Shown: positions 1-10,513 of the stretch, piece after piece
Numbering within the stretch: position 1 is the first letter of the stretch
Layout: each line of letters opens with the position of its first letter
Source: Pseudophaeomoniella oleicola
Lineage: Eukaryota; Ascomycota; Eurotiomycetes; Phaeomoniellales; Phaeomoniellaceae
Reading direction: 5' to 3'
DNA: 64,000 bases
Assembly: GCA_003868215.1 (NCBI GenBank)
Contig: QWDQ01000003.1
Span: forward strand, 806,001-870,000
Notes under the pieces: model-generated
What the model saw: the letters and a program-made list of their open reading frames with translations, nothing else
Databases searched by the model: none
What the model was told of the DNA's origin: nothing
Made by a program: the position numbers and the translations under genes

Positions 1-1289
1 ATGTCAACATTCCTTTCCACAATATCCTGCCCATGGTGCATCCCAACGATGCTGTCATTGGTGGTTGGGACATCAGCAGCATGGATCTCGCTTCTGCTAT
101 GGATCGTTCCAAAGTGCTGGAGCCGACCTTGAAGGATCAGCTTCGCAAGACGATGTCGCTGCTGAAGCCTATGCCGAGCATCTACTACCCAGACTTCATC
201 GCCGCCAACCAGGGTGCCCGGGCCGACAACCTCATCCCCGGATCCAAAGCCAGTACTGAGCACGTTGAGCACATCAGGAAGGACATCCGGTGAGTTGACT
301 GGTTTTTATGCATCTGTTCAAACTGACAAAGTGTGACAGGGATTTCAAGGCCGCCAATGACCTGGACAAGGTCATCGTTCTGTGGACCGCTAACACAGAA
401 CGATTTGCTGACATCACCACTGGAGTGAACGACTCGGCTGACAATCTCATGAAGGCCATTGCTGACGGCCACACCGAGGTTTCTCCCTCTACTGTCTTTG
501 CCGTGGCCAGCATCCTCGAGGGTGCTCCGTTTATCAACGGTTCTCCTCAGAACACATTCGTGCCTGGCGCCATTGAGCTGGCTGAGAAGCACGGCGCTTT
601 CATTGGAGGTGATGACTTCAAGTCTGGTCAGACCAAGATGAAGTCAGCTCTCGTCGAGTTCCTTGTCAACGCCGGTATTAAGCTCACGTCCATCGCAAGT
701 TACAACCACCTTGGTAACAACGATGGCCTCAACCTGAGCTCACACAGACAGTTCCGATCCAAGGAGATTTCCAAGTCCAATGTGGTCGATGACATGGTGG
801 CGGCTAACAATGTGCTATATGCTAAAGATGAGCACCCGGATCACACCGTCGTCATCAAGTATATGCCTGCCGTGGGGGACAATAAGCGAGCCCTGGATGA
901 GTACTACGCTGACATCTTCATGGGCGGTCACCAGACGATTTCGTGAGTCCTCTGGTTAATTAGACATAGCTCGAACCCACTGACACATGGCCAGACTCTT
1001 CAATGTGTGCGAAGACTCGCTTCTCGCCACGCCGTTGATCATCGATCTTGTCCTGGTGGCTGAGATGATGACCCGTATTCAGTGGAAGACAGAGGGCTCG
1101 ACTGAATACAAGAAGTTCCACAGCGTGCTGAGTGTTCTCAGCTATATGCTGAAGGCGCCCCTGACTCCTCCGGGTACGCCTGTCATCAACGCGCTAGCCA
1201 AGCAGCGCGCTGCCCTCACCAACATCTTCCGCGCCTGCCTCGGCCTCCAGCCGGAGTCGGACATGACCTTGGAACACAAGCTATTTTAG
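1..1289 (+). CDS. INO1: Inositol-3-phosphate synthase, 5' end outside window
   Basis: This is the C-terminal 394 residues of myo-inositol-1-phosphate synthase, which turns glucose-6-phosphate into inositol-3-phosphate in the cytosol with NAD; it is the first step of inositol lipid synthesis. The first full codon is at base 3 and reads [10 protein letters not shown], a stretch typical of the family. Further family blocks are the [10 protein letters not shown] region, the conserved [10 protein letters not shown] block and the C-terminal region ending LEHKLF. Exons are 1-289, 340-942 and 995-1289; both introns (50 and 52 bp) have GT..AG ends and keep the frame. Family members have about 530 residues, so roughly 140 N-terminal residues lie left of the window. 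Identification is from protein similarity that I recognise; the splice sites are read from sequence. Confidence 0.95.
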
Positions 1290-2190
1290 AAGTCACTGGA
1301 CTTGCTCGTTGGCTGGCTCGCTGGTCTGCGACTACGTCTTAGAATACATAGCCGGGTAGCGACGGTGCTCTCTTCTCTCCGGACTTGGTCCTGTGGCAAT
1401 TTGTGTTCGTACCCTGTATCTACCCAATTTTGCCTCGTCCGTCCCCGAGACCGAGGCGTCCAGTCTCTACCCTTGTCGATGGAGGAGAACGATGGGTTGC
1501 TGGCAGAAGGGGCCGAAGCGTCATGACGGTCGCTATATGTTATGTATGTATCGAAGCCAAGCGAGCTAGAGTGAGGTGGTGTTTGCTTAACAAATGTAAA
1601 AGAAGCTGTAATGCTTTACATAGGGAGGGGGCCCTAGCATAGTCAAGCAATTCAAATAATAGTAAATCCTCGGTTGTAGTTATTTCTAACGCATTGTCGT
1701 TCTTTCCCCGGGAAGTGGCGTCCTCGGAACACTGATCCGCGCAACTCCGCTTTACTTATTGATCGCGTGGTATTCAATAAACCCCGGTCCGTCCCTTTAG
1801 TTAAATTCGTTACTGTAATTAATCAACAAGCAATCGATTGCACTCAACAGCTCATTTCGTTTTTTTTTCCCCCTTCTAATAAATGATAACAGTTGAAAAT
1901 CTATATGAGATATTAAGATATTAAGTCCAACGTTTTCCTTTTAAACACACACACGAGTTAGGATCGTAGGGGAGGGGCGAGGGGGGAACCGGATTGAAAA
2001 GGAATAAGCAATCAAGCATGGTACCCCGTCGGGAGGAGACGTGATTCCGAATCCCGTATTCCATAGTTGCTCTGCTCCCATCTTCGTGTCCTAATTACTT
2101 GAAAGAACCCGTTCCTTCCGGCATGTATCTATCTCATTGAAAGCCCCCTCTCCACCCTCTATAAATATATATATCCTTTTTCTTGCTACG
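1290..2190. other. Intergenic region, INO1 3' flank and AIG1-like promoter
   Basis: No gene-like reading frame seen. The left part should hold the INO1 3' UTR. The right part has T-rich and purine-rich runs and ends in a TATA-like stretch about 30 bp before the next start codon. Confidence 0.6.
2159..2174 (+). promoter_or_regulatory. TATA-like AT run before AIG1-like gene
   Basis: The bases CTATAAATATATATAT lie only about 20-30 bp before the ATG at 2191. This is close for a TATA box with a normal leader, so it may instead be part of the leader. An upstream in-frame ATG at 2137 would place it inside the coding region. Confidence 0.3.
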
Positions 2191-3017
2191 ATGCCAACGC
2201 CCGCTCTGCAAAGACTTACCTCCTCCCCCCGCAGCGTCTCCGCTGTCATCCACGTAGTCGGACTCCTGCTCTTCGCTGCGTCATTCTCATGGCTTCCGAA
2301 CATCACGAACCCCTTGCACAATGGGTTCGGCGGCTCGTACCAGTTCCTGACCTTCATCGCGTTGACCATGTCGACGGTTACGTTCGCGGTCGGGCTGGTT
2401 GCAGACGTTGTTCTTCAAAACGACCAGGGGTCGCTTGCGGCGGCGGCGGCGGGGCTGAAGAATATGCTCTCGGTATGCGCGACGCCGCTCGAGGTGCTGG
2501 TTAGTGTGCTGTACTGGGGTCTTCGTGCGGTCGATAAGAGGTTCGTTGTGCCGCCGGGTCATGAGGTTCCGTTCGTGCCGGATTTTGGGTTCCATGCGGT
2601 GCCGGCGGTGATGTTGGTGCTGGATTTGATGCTGTTGAGTCCGCCGTGGTCGATCAGGGGATATGGGGCGATGGCGGTTGGGTCATTGGTGGGGTTTGCG
2701 TATTGGGCTTGGATTGAGTACTGTTTCTCGTTCAATGGATGGTGGGAAACATCCCTTTTCTTCTCTTTTGGACACTTTTCAGTGTCTTTTGATGATCAAT
2801 CGCAATTTTGTTGACACTTTCCCCCCCTTACAGGTATCCCTACCCCCTTCTCGCCCAGCTTTCCACCTCGCAGAAGCTATTTCTCTGCATCACTTCCGCT
2901 GCTCTGATGACGGCCAGCACCATGGTACTGAAGTGGGTCTATGGACGAATCAACGGCGTCGAAGAGCTCAGGAGAGACGCCTTCAACAATCCCATCAGCA
3001 ATGTCAAGGTAGATTGA
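2191..3017 (+). CDS. AIG1/FAR-17a-like integral membrane hydrolase
   Basis: A protein of about 244 residues with five or six hydrophobic segments. It fits the AIG1/ADTRP (FAR-17a/AIG1-like) family, whose human members are threonine hydrolases that split fatty-acid esters of hydroxy fatty acids. Two family hallmarks are visible: a Thr in the segment YQFLTFIALT after the first membrane span, and a His in DFGFHAVPAVMLV, matching the proposed catalytic Thr and His. Exons are 2191-2741 and 2834-3017; the 92-bp intron joins TG|G as Trp before YPYPLLAQL. The start at 2191 gives MPTPALQ; an in-frame ATG at 2137 would add 18 residues. Membrane location is evident; the fungal substrate is not known from sequence. 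It faces the MPS1 gene tail to tail. Confidence 0.8.
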
Positions 3018-3078
3018 CCACCAGCTATATGGTACGTTTACATGTTTTATTATTACTATCAAACCGTCTGTCTCTACG

Positions 3079-3107
<29 letters not shown>
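3079..3107. repeat. (AC)n microsatellite
   Basis: About 14 uninterrupted AC units, 60 bp past the stop codon of the AIG1-like gene. Confidence 0.95.
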
Positions 3108-3110
<3 letters not shown>

Positions 3111-3200
3111 CTCGACCAAGCAAGCAAGCGCCTGATTGGCTAAGTTTGGGGCTGCAACAGCCTCCTCCCACCAAAGTCCACGTCGCATAGCATAGAAGAT

Positions 3201-3221
3201 ATGATGATGATGATGATGATA
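3201..3221. repeat. (GAT)n microsatellite
   Basis: About six or seven ATG/GAT units in the convergent gap, followed by an AT-rich stretch. Confidence 0.85.
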
Positions 3222-3540
3222 ATACATATAATACAATATTGAATAATCGAAAATTTTAATTCATGAATTTTGAATTATCAATATGGATTGATCGACCCCG
3301 TCGTACAGCCCCCTTTTTAGGGTTGTCATAAATAGTATTGGCATGCTGGGGGAGGGGGATTTTGGAATGTGCAAAAAGAAACGCTTCGAACGCTTCAATC
3401 CAAAAGAAAACAGAATAATCGAACTGATCAATCCCCAGCTCAATCCTTGACCTAACCAACCCACATGACGCCGACTGATCGATCTCCAACTCCGTTCTGT
3501 GGTGATATCCAAAATTGAACAGTATAAGCAGGAACACTTA

Positions 3541-6147
3541 TCAAGGTCTCATCTCTTCTTCTTCCAGCGCCTGTTTAATCTTCACAAAGAACCCTTCCGG
3601 CCATTTCCCCAATTCTCCTTCATCAGGCAAGCCCCGATTTCTGCAATGGTTGACGACGTTGTGGAGGATCCGGCCCAACATCTCTTGGCTGATTGCGACG
3701 CGGTCGTCTCGCTTCTTGTCAGGGTACAGGAAATCATTGCTTTCGGACAGGAGTTCTTCAATGGTTGGCCGTAGGGTTTGGTCGCGCTGCAGACAACGAC
3801 GGAGCGTACGGATCAATGACGGAGGGACTGAAACACCGCCAACCCCGGTTGCAGGGTACTCGATGATCACCTTGGGGTTGGGGATAGACATCATGCGCTC
3901 AAATTGTTTTTGGATATGCGCAAACGGAGGTTGACCGTACGCCATTTGATAGAGAATACAACCCAGACTCCACACGTCACTCGGCTTGCCAAGTTTACAG
4001 AGGCGGCCAGCGGAAGATGGGAGACCGCCTACAGCATTGGTATCGATCAGTGCCTCTGGGGACATATAGTTCGGCGTCCCGATTTGTTGTTCCCTGTGGA
4101 CATTGACTGTATCATCGGCGATAGCATTCGCAATTCCAAAGTCGATCAATTTTAGACGACCGCCGACCATGAGGAAATTCGCTGGTTTGAGATCTGAGTG
4201 TACAACGTCATAGGCGTGCACTGCTTGAACGCATTCCAGCATTTCTTTCCAGTAAAAGCGGGTGAAGCTGAGATCGAGTGTGGCATCTTCTGTCTTTATC
4301 CGCTGGTTGAGAATGCGGAAGAGGTCTGATTCACCAAGCTCCATGAGCACACTCAGTGTTTGTTTCTCCTCGTTGACTTCGTAGTCGAATAGCCGGATGA
4401 CTCTATCGCTATTCTCAAGTTTGCGTAGAAGATCAATTTCACCCTTGAACCCTGCAATAGAAGCCGGATCGGCGTCCTCTAGGCTGACCCTTTTCAAGGC
4501 AAATATTTTGTAATTCTCGGCCATGACACGGTAGACCCTTGACGTTCCGCCTCGACCAATACAGTCGAGTCTCGTGAAGAGCTTGCCGTTGATACTGATA
4601 TAATTCCGCTTTTTCTTCGAATGAGCTGATGCTGCAGAAGCTCCAGCAGTTGCTGTAGCAGCCTCAAGAACAGACATTTTCGGTGGAGGAGGCGGAGCTC
4701 GGTGAGGTGTATTTTGACTCCTTACCGCCAAAGGCTTTCTTACGGGAGATACAGTGGCGGGTGTGGCGTGCTGGTACTTCTCGTCATGTAGAACGGTTAT
4801 CTTGTTAACCTTGTCCAAGAGTCCGGACGACGGCTTCGTTCGCTTGAAAGTTGGTGGTGGTTCATTCTCTTGATCGTGCTGAGATGGTAGTGGCGGTAGG
4901 GAAGGCACCTTGAAGACAGGACGCATTGTCGAACCAGATGACTTTGATGAGGGCGAACCACTGAGTCCAGGAGTTGACTTTGACTTCGTGGCTGTTAGCC
5001 GAGGCGACAAAGCCCTTTTGTGCTCGACTGGCTGACCATTCGGAGGTACGACAGTTGCGGTAGAAGCAAAAGCCACATGAGGTGCTGACGCATCTTCGCG
5101 ATATACGCCAAGTGGCTCTTCCATTGATATCGGATCTCGAACCGGGGGATCCTTTGCCACGTCATTGCGTGATACTGATGAATGCTCTTCCACAGGGCTT
5201 ATGAAAGGCTTTGGTGAACCATCATGAGGTTCGGGAGAATGCCGTTCTGAATCCTGCGGCACATCGTCCTCCTCACTTTGTCGTCGTATCATGCCCCTCC
5301 TTACAGGGCCGTTTAGAAACGAGCCAGCAACTTTGCCTACTCTTTTGATTCTCATGGTACTCTGTGGACCCACGTCATCGCCATGGCGTGGCCTCGCGAC
5401 AGTACCCAGAGACACAAGCTCGGCCCTAGACGGTCCCTCTGCGTCAAAAGCATCGCCTCCCAATCTGCCTGTACGCCCTGATGATCCATGACCACCGTAG
5501 CTTCCATGGCTTCCATGGCTCTCCTGGAGATTTCCAGCTTCTGGCGACCGCGATTGCAATCTGGATCCAGCAACACGAACGCTCCTTGTTCGTGGGCCAG
5601 GAGTAATCAGATCTTGATGCTCTTGTCGTATCTCCGAAGTTTTGGCAACATTTTGATATTGGAACGATCCATCCCGCTCAAGGTTTCTGCTACTGGGCCG
5701 TGCGCCTGAACCTAACCTTACAACACGAGGTACAGGACTTCCATTCGCACTCCTGGATGGTGACTCGGAGCCAGCTCGGAAACGCAGATGTGATGCGGAT
5801 AATCTTGCTCCAGCCTGGTCATCATTCTTGGTTTCGCGGACGCTATCGCGCGCAGTTACTGGTGAAGTATCTATACTGGATGCATCTTCACCCAGTAAAG
5901 CTTTTACTGCAGCGCTGAATTTGATCGGTGCAGGAACATCATCGTCAGAACTATCGCCGGTCAAATTTTGATTATCTGCTGGCAATGGTTTGGGTTCCTG
6001 AAACACCGAAGAGGCGGCCAAAGGGGAATTCCTTCGCAAGTAAGGTCTCGTGGCCGGATTGCGGGTTGGTCGCGAGGTTGATGGCCTTCTATAGAGACTG
6101 CTATAAGAGGTCGGAATGGGCGTTGGCGAGGCCGTAGTTGTTGCCAT
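3541..6147 (-). CDS. MPS1: Mps1/TTK/Mph1-family spindle checkpoint kinase
   Basis: A single-exon gene for 868 residues. Residues 1 to about 510 are low-complexity, rich in Ser, Pro and Arg, and probably carry localisation and phosphorylation sites. The kinase domain runs from about residue 518 (ISINGKLFTRLDCIGRGG, with a glycine-rich loop) to about 810. Visible are the ALKRV lysine, the catalytic loop HSDLKPANFLM near residue 650, DFGIANA near 670 and the activation segment GTPNYMSPEAL. The HSDLKPANF form and the GTPNYMSPE segment are hallmarks of Mps1/TTK. In the family this dual-specificity kinase phosphorylates kinetochore proteins to start the mitotic checkpoint and helps chromosome bi-orientation; in yeast it also acts in spindle pole duplication. 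The start ATG at 6147 opens the frame and no better one exists. Confidence 0.93.
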   Translation of the reverse strand: MATTTASPTPIPTSYSSLYRRPSTSRPTRNPATRPYLRRNSPLAASSVFQEPKPLPADNQNLTGDSSDDDVPAPIKFSAAVKALLGEDASSIDTSPVTARDSVRETKNDDQAGARLSASHLRFRAGSESPSRSANGSPVPRVVRLGSGARPSSRNLERDGSFQYQNVAKTSEIRQEHQDLITPGPRTRSVRVAGSRLQSRSPEAGNLQESHGSHGSYGGHGSSGRTGRLGGDAFDAEGPSRAELVSLGTVARPRHGDDVGPQSTMRIKRVGKVAGSFLNGPVRRGMIRRQSEEDDVPQDSERHSPEPHDGSPKPFISPVEEHSSVSRNDVAKDPPVRDPISMEEPLGVYREDASAPHVAFASTATVVPPNGQPVEHKRALSPRLTATKSKSTPGLSGSPSSKSSGSTMRPVFKVPSLPPLPSQHDQENEPPPTFKRTKPSSGLLDKVNKITVLHDEKYQHATPATVSPVRKPLAVRSQNTPHRAPPPPPKMSVLEAATATAGASAASAHSKKKRNYISINGKLFTRLDCIGRGGTSRVYRVMAENYKIFALKRVSLEDADPASIAGFKGEIDLLRKLENSDRVIRLFDYEVNEEKQTLSVLMELGESDLFRILNQRIKTEDATLDLSFTRFYWKEMLECVQAVHAYDVVHSDLKPANFLMVGGRLKLIDFGIANAIADDTVNVHREQQIGTPNYMSPEALIDTNAVGGLPSSAGRLCKLGKPSDVWSLGCILYQMAYGQPPFAHIQKQFERMMSIPNPKVIIEYPATGVGGVSVPPSLIRTLRRCLQRDQTLRPTIEELLSESNDFLYPDKKRDDRVAISQEMLGRILHNVVNHCRNRGLPDEGELGKWPEGFFVKIKQALEEEEMRP

Positions 6148-6672
6148 TGAGAGTGTTGTCGCGAAGCGCTAGCTTTGTCGTAATCATGCGCATCCTATAT
6201 CTGAGTTTCTAGTCGAGCATCAAAGGTGGTGGTTGAGAAAATGAATAGATGGTCTGGTAATTGGGTAAAACGCGACCACCAACGGAGAAGCATTTCGTGA
6301 CGGGTAAACCGATTCGAGCTTAGTGCTAAGATCGGTTGCTAGGAGCAACGCTCCAACTTCATCGATCACCATTTCGACCAACCACAATCTATGCAGCGCA
6401 AATTCAGGGACTAATAAATCACATCACTCTGCTCTGTCCTTTATTGCAATGAGTTGATGTGCACAATGAGAATAGGCTGTCGATTCCCACAGTTGCGAAC
6501 TTACAAGAAGTGGGAGGTATATGATCCTCGTCGTGAGCAAATGATCTATCAGAGCCATTACATTGTATAATACATTGTCTATCGTGGTACAATAAATCAC
6601 ATGAGGCCATGTCTCATCAGCGGCACAGCCTTGTCCGAGTCATTGACAGGTCGGACAGATCTCTTGTGCTTC
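6148..6672. other. Intergenic, MPS1 promoter and PTC7 3' flank
   Basis: 525 bp between two minus-strand genes. It holds the MPS1 promoter and probably the 3' UTR of the phosphatase gene. No open frame looks coding. Confidence 0.55.
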
Positions 6673-7955
6673 TCATAGTTTCGCCTTTGGCTGTTCACTT
6701 ACGCCCACTGATATAAGTACCAGGACACTGATATCATCTACCTTTCCGCCATGCCAGGGATCATGAGGATAGTATTTCTTCACTTCCTTTGCAAAGGGAC
6801 CGTCCCTCCTGGTATTCATGCTCGCCACCTTGGCCTCGCCAGCAATCACGCCAGCTAGGACACCTTGAAGAGTACGTGACCTTGTCTTGCCATCACTAGC
6901 CTCTCCAGGCTTGACCAGCGTAGACAACCTATCCCCAATGATAAGGCCTTCAGTGGACGATTCTTTCCAAGCGCCGTACCTTTTCATTTCCCGGCAAACA
7001 ATATCAAGAATATCCTGGACATTCAGATTATCCCAAACGCCGTCTGATGCCAAGACCAGAACGTCGCCGTGCTGTAGGTCTTGCTTGAATTGATCAGCTT
7101 GCGAGGGTTGATCGGAGAGGGGTGCTCCTCCAAAGACGGATGATTGTGCCAGTAAACGCTCCGGCACGACACTGAGCTGATAGGGTGTGTTGAAGGCATG
7201 TGTCTGAGGATGGGAATAGTCATGGACCGCACCGCGACGGAGTTGCAGAAACCCAGAGTCTCCTAAATTTGCGATCTGGACATAACCATTGGTAGATGCT
7301 ATAGCAACGCAAGCTGTGCTTCCACCAGCAGGTATGGTTGAATCTTTCTGAGTATCATCGTAGCCTTTCTGTAACAAGTCCCGAGGCGTATCGACAAACT
7401 CGGCCTTCAGTGCGGACGCTGCCATGTAGCTGCAAAGACCGTGCGAGAAGTCTGCAGGGTCGACACCAGAACTGGTCCAGCCGCCTACACCATCGGCAAT
7501 ACCGAACGCAAGTTCTTCGTCCTGCCTGCCAACCTTTGCAATGAAAAATGCATCCTGTCCGCTATCGGGTCGTCCTCTTTTCCTCTCTTTTAACGACGAT
7601 CCTTTCTGCACTCCTTGTTCGTCTTGATTTAGGGGATCGAATTCGAGTGTGTTTGTGTCAAGAGAAAACCGACGACCTTTTCCTGATGCTGATGCGGCAA
7701 TGTGTAGGGAGATATGCGGTATCGGGGAACTTGCAGACGCAGCGGAGTGAGTCGAAGAAGAGTGAAAGCCGCGTGGTTTAGGCAGTGATCTTGCGCCTTC
7801 TTGTGTAAGTGCCGCTACACATCAATGTCAGAGATATTGAAGGTAGACCTGGGGAAGATAGTTGTACATCTGTACGCTTGCATTGGCGCAAGTCGCCACG
7901 ATCGTGACAATACCGATGTCCGAATTGATCCTACTCCAGCCGCAGCCATCGCCAT
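6673..7955 (-). CDS. PTC7: PTC7-type PP2C phosphatase, mitochondrial
   Basis: A PPM/PP2C Ser/Thr phosphatase of the Ptc7 group. Metal-binding motifs are GQDAFF, GIADGVGGW and ASDGVWDNL, with DDISVLVLI at the end. In yeast Ptc7 acts in mitochondria on coenzyme Q synthesis through Coq7. I place exon 2 at 6673-7814 and exon 1 at 7868-7955 (409 residues; 407 if the second ATG at 7949 is used). The 53-bp intron 7815-7867 has a perfect CTGAC branch point ten bases before TAG and keeps the frame. The joined N-terminus (MAMAAAGVGSIRTSVLSRSW) is rich in Arg and Ser, like a mitochondrial presequence. Exon 1 stays open upstream to an ATG at 8096 and would then add a membrane segment; see findings. The domain call is firm, the start is uncertain. 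Confidence 0.85.
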
Positions 7956-8718
7956 CAATGGCACGTCCAATTCCTCCCACGAGGCAAGAACAGCGGCCAA
8001 AATTCCCAGTAAGACGACAATATAAATCCAGAAAGCCCCTATACCGTGTGTCCTGCTATGGCTTTGTCTGATTTCCTTTGAGTGAACTTGCGGCATGTCA
8101 ACTTTTGGTATGAAAGACAAACTTCTAGATCTGCAAATAATTTCTAACTTCTAGCTCCCCAGATATTCAACCCCACGATTGACAGAAGGCACGCGAGAGC
8201 GCTCTGACCTACTTCCGTTCCAACAGAACTGTTGTAATTACTGTTGTGGTGACTGCGACTGCTTGACGTGTCATTATCGATCTCCATCTCGGTGTTTCTG
8301 CGAAAAGCATTTGATTCAGATACTGAAGGTAAGAGATGGAAGCCTCTCTGATTGCTGCCCACTTTGCGCCGTCAAGCCTATAGATTGAACCAGAGCCTTG
8401 GATCCTATGAATATCGCTTCCATGCATCGCACAGTGTCCGGACATCAGACGACCAGACGAAAACTTTCTCATTTGATCCTGGGCGTAGCAAGAGGCGTCA
8501 TCGATCACCGGCCTTCCGCAGCTCTCTCGCGCAAGTTCTAGTGTCGCTCTTTCAGGATCGCAAAACGAGGCTCGGGGATGTGTATGGATTGATTATGCTC
8601 CTTCCACGGACACACCACACTCTGACCGATGATATACAATAGCTTACGAAGGGACTCATGCTAACTCATTGCTTTTTCAATAGATCAAATTTCTACGTCG
8701 CTTGCTCTCAGGCAGTGC
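7956..8718. other. Divergent promoter region PTC7 / TFIIS
   Basis: Shared upstream region of PTC7 (minus) and TFIIS (plus). Bases 7956-8096 are open in frame with PTC7 exon 1 and encode a hydrophobic segment on the minus strand. The rest shows no convincing gene, though short Cys-rich frames occur around 8180-8390. Confidence 0.5.
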
Positions 8719-9633
8719 ATGATGGATTTGCGGGAGATCATATCGAAGAGCAACGCACTGCAGAAGGCGGCTAAGGAGAACGAGCCAGCAACCAACATCA
8801 TCACGTTGCTGAAGGATTTACAGAAAGGAGTAAAGCCTACGGAAGAGATATTACGGCAAACCCATGTCGGCAAGACAGTCAACAAACTCAGAGTCCATAG
8901 CTCACCAGAAGTCAAGTCGCTAGCCACATCAATCGTCAACAAATGGAGGAAAGATATCGGTGTTCAAAAGGGAGGTTCAGGAACAGCGACACCAACGGGC
9001 GCAGGACGGTCAGCAAATGGCACTGCATCACCTAGACCAACCTCAACCCCAACCCCACAGCCTAAGCCAGAAAGCACAGTACCTCCAGACAAACGCAATC
9101 ACAAGACTGACAGTATCGACATCAATCAAACCTCAGACGATGCTCGCAATAACTGTATCCGACTCCTTTACGATGGCCTCGTTCACAGCTCGACCGTTGC
9201 CGCTTCCAAGGTACTTTCAGTAGCCGTTGCCATCGAAGAAGCCGCTCTCCGCGTCCACGGTGATGGCAAATCGACCGCTGCACCCTACCGGGAAAAGGTA
9301 CGCTCTTTGTTCATGAACCTGAAGAACAAAAACAACCCCGGACTTCGACATCGACTCCTCGGCGGCGAAGTTACACCAGAGCGTTTCGTGAGCATGACCC
9401 ACGACGAACTCAAGTCCGAACAACAGAAAGCGGAAGAACAGAAGATTGCGAAAGAGAACATGGACAAGGCGATGGTGGCACAGGAGGAGAAGAGTATCAG
9501 CACCAGCTTGCAATGTGGCAAGTGCAAGGAGAAGAAAGTCAGTTACAGCCAGGCACAGACGAGGAGTGCGGATGAACCGATGACGACTTTCTGTGAGTGT
9601 TTGAATTGTGGAAATCGCTGGAAGTTCTCCTGA
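8719..9633 (+). CDS. DST1: Transcription elongation factor TFIIS
   Basis: A single-exon gene for 304 residues (303 if the second Met at 8722 is used). The N-terminal TFIIS/LW helical bundle spans about residues 1-80. A Pro/Thr/Ser linker follows to about 135. The central domain that binds RNA polymerase II covers about 140-255 (DDARNNCIRLLYDGL onwards). The C-terminal zinc ribbon has CGKC and CECLNCGNRW, with the RSADEP loop holding the acidic Asp-Glu pair that reaches into the polymerase active site. TFIIS rescues backtracked polymerase by stimulating RNA cleavage. Length and domain order match the family. A start further upstream through an extra exon is possible, because an acceptor-like TTTTTCAATAG occurs just before. 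Confidence 0.95.
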   Translation: MMDLREIISKSNALQKAAKENEPATNIITLLKDLQKGVKPTEEILRQTHVGKTVNKLRVHSSPEVKSLATSIVNKWRKDIGVQKGGSGTATPTGAGRSANGTASPRPTSTPTPQPKPESTVPPDKRNHKTDSIDINQTSDDARNNCIRLLYDGLVHSSTVAASKVLSVAVAIEEAALRVHGDGKSTAAPYREKVRSLFMNLKNKNNPGLRHRLLGGEVTPERFVSMTHDELKSEQQKAEEQKIAKENMDKAMVAQEEKSISTSLQCGKCKEKKVSYSQAQTRSADEPMTTFCECLNCGNRWKFS

Positions 9634-10513
9634 AGCGGCGGCGGTGTTTGCACTGAATCAAATTGTGGAAGACGAAAAGAGAGGAGAGCTCTCAAGGAAT
9701 TGAACGGCAAAGAAATTGAAGCACCTCTTCCTCCTCTCTCGATCTTTGTGGTCACGATACAGAGCCAAAGCGAAGCCAGCAGATTCCATGTCTATGTTAC
9801 CCAGCATATCTACCTACCTTGTTATTCTTGGTGTCATACATACACCAGACACAACAATAGAGGTACCTACTGCGTTTTTTCGAACCCCTTTCCGCCGTCT
9901 ACAGCATCTTTCATTCTCCATCGTTCTCTCACATCACCACACCAATCAGCCCCCTCTCGTGTCGGAGTAATCGGTCGGTGGTACCTAATGTACCTTGGTC
10001 TACATAGGAACCTAAGGTAGGAAAGGCAAAAAAAAAGCGAAACAAATGTATGGGCATGAAGCTTTTGAAATGGGAGAGAGGAAACGGCGCCTTTTTTCTT
10101 CCGTTATTTTGTATTGTAATTTTTGTCGTCCGTTTCTATTTTTTTGACCTACTACTTACTTAGGTACTAGCTATTACTTGTATGAAGTGGGAAAGAGATC
10201 AGTGTCCTATGTAACCCTTTTTCTCTTTTTCTCTTCTGCTTTCAGCCCCTTTCTTTCTCCTTGCACTTTCTTGTTGACCGTTGCGTATATGGCGTAAGAT
10301 CTCCCGATGCTGGTGTGGGAAGAGTATCGAACATACTAACGTTACTTATTTCCCCTTCTGCCTCTCCCTTGATTGAAACATCTACAATCCAGCGAGGGTT
10401 GGATCTAGAGCAGAGAAAACGGCTTTCCGAAGGCTTGATGTGACGCAACTTAGGCGCACGAGCTCCTCAATGCTTTGCTTCTTTGAAGGGAAGTTTCACA
10501 TGTCGTCGAGAAA
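9634..10513. other. Convergent gap TFIIS / S58 peptidase
   Basis: 880 bp of AT-rich and pyrimidine-rich sequence between two 3' ends. It holds several GGTACCTA / CCTAAGGTAGG elements, near 9811, 9861, 9978-10021 and 10146-10170. Open frames here lack codon bias and known motifs. Confidence 0.55.
9978..10021. repeat. ACCTA/TAGGT motif cluster
   Basis: A run of related short elements (GTGGTACCTAATGTACCTTG, then CCTAAGGTAGG) of the type that recurs in other convergent gaps of this window. Confidence 0.5.

Larger units (their letters stand above)
3018..3540. other. Convergent gap with microsatellites
   Basis: Lies between the 3' ends of the AIG1-like gene and MPS1. It holds an AC dinucleotide run and a GAT trinucleotide run. 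The ACCTAGGT/GGTAGGT motifs found in the other long convergent gaps are not seen here. No gene seen. Confidence 0.6.

Noticed and set aside
9700-10020. Open frame of 106 codons after TFIIS
   Set aside because: It lies in a convergent gap full of simple motifs, shows no codon bias or domain, and overlaps other frames of similar length.
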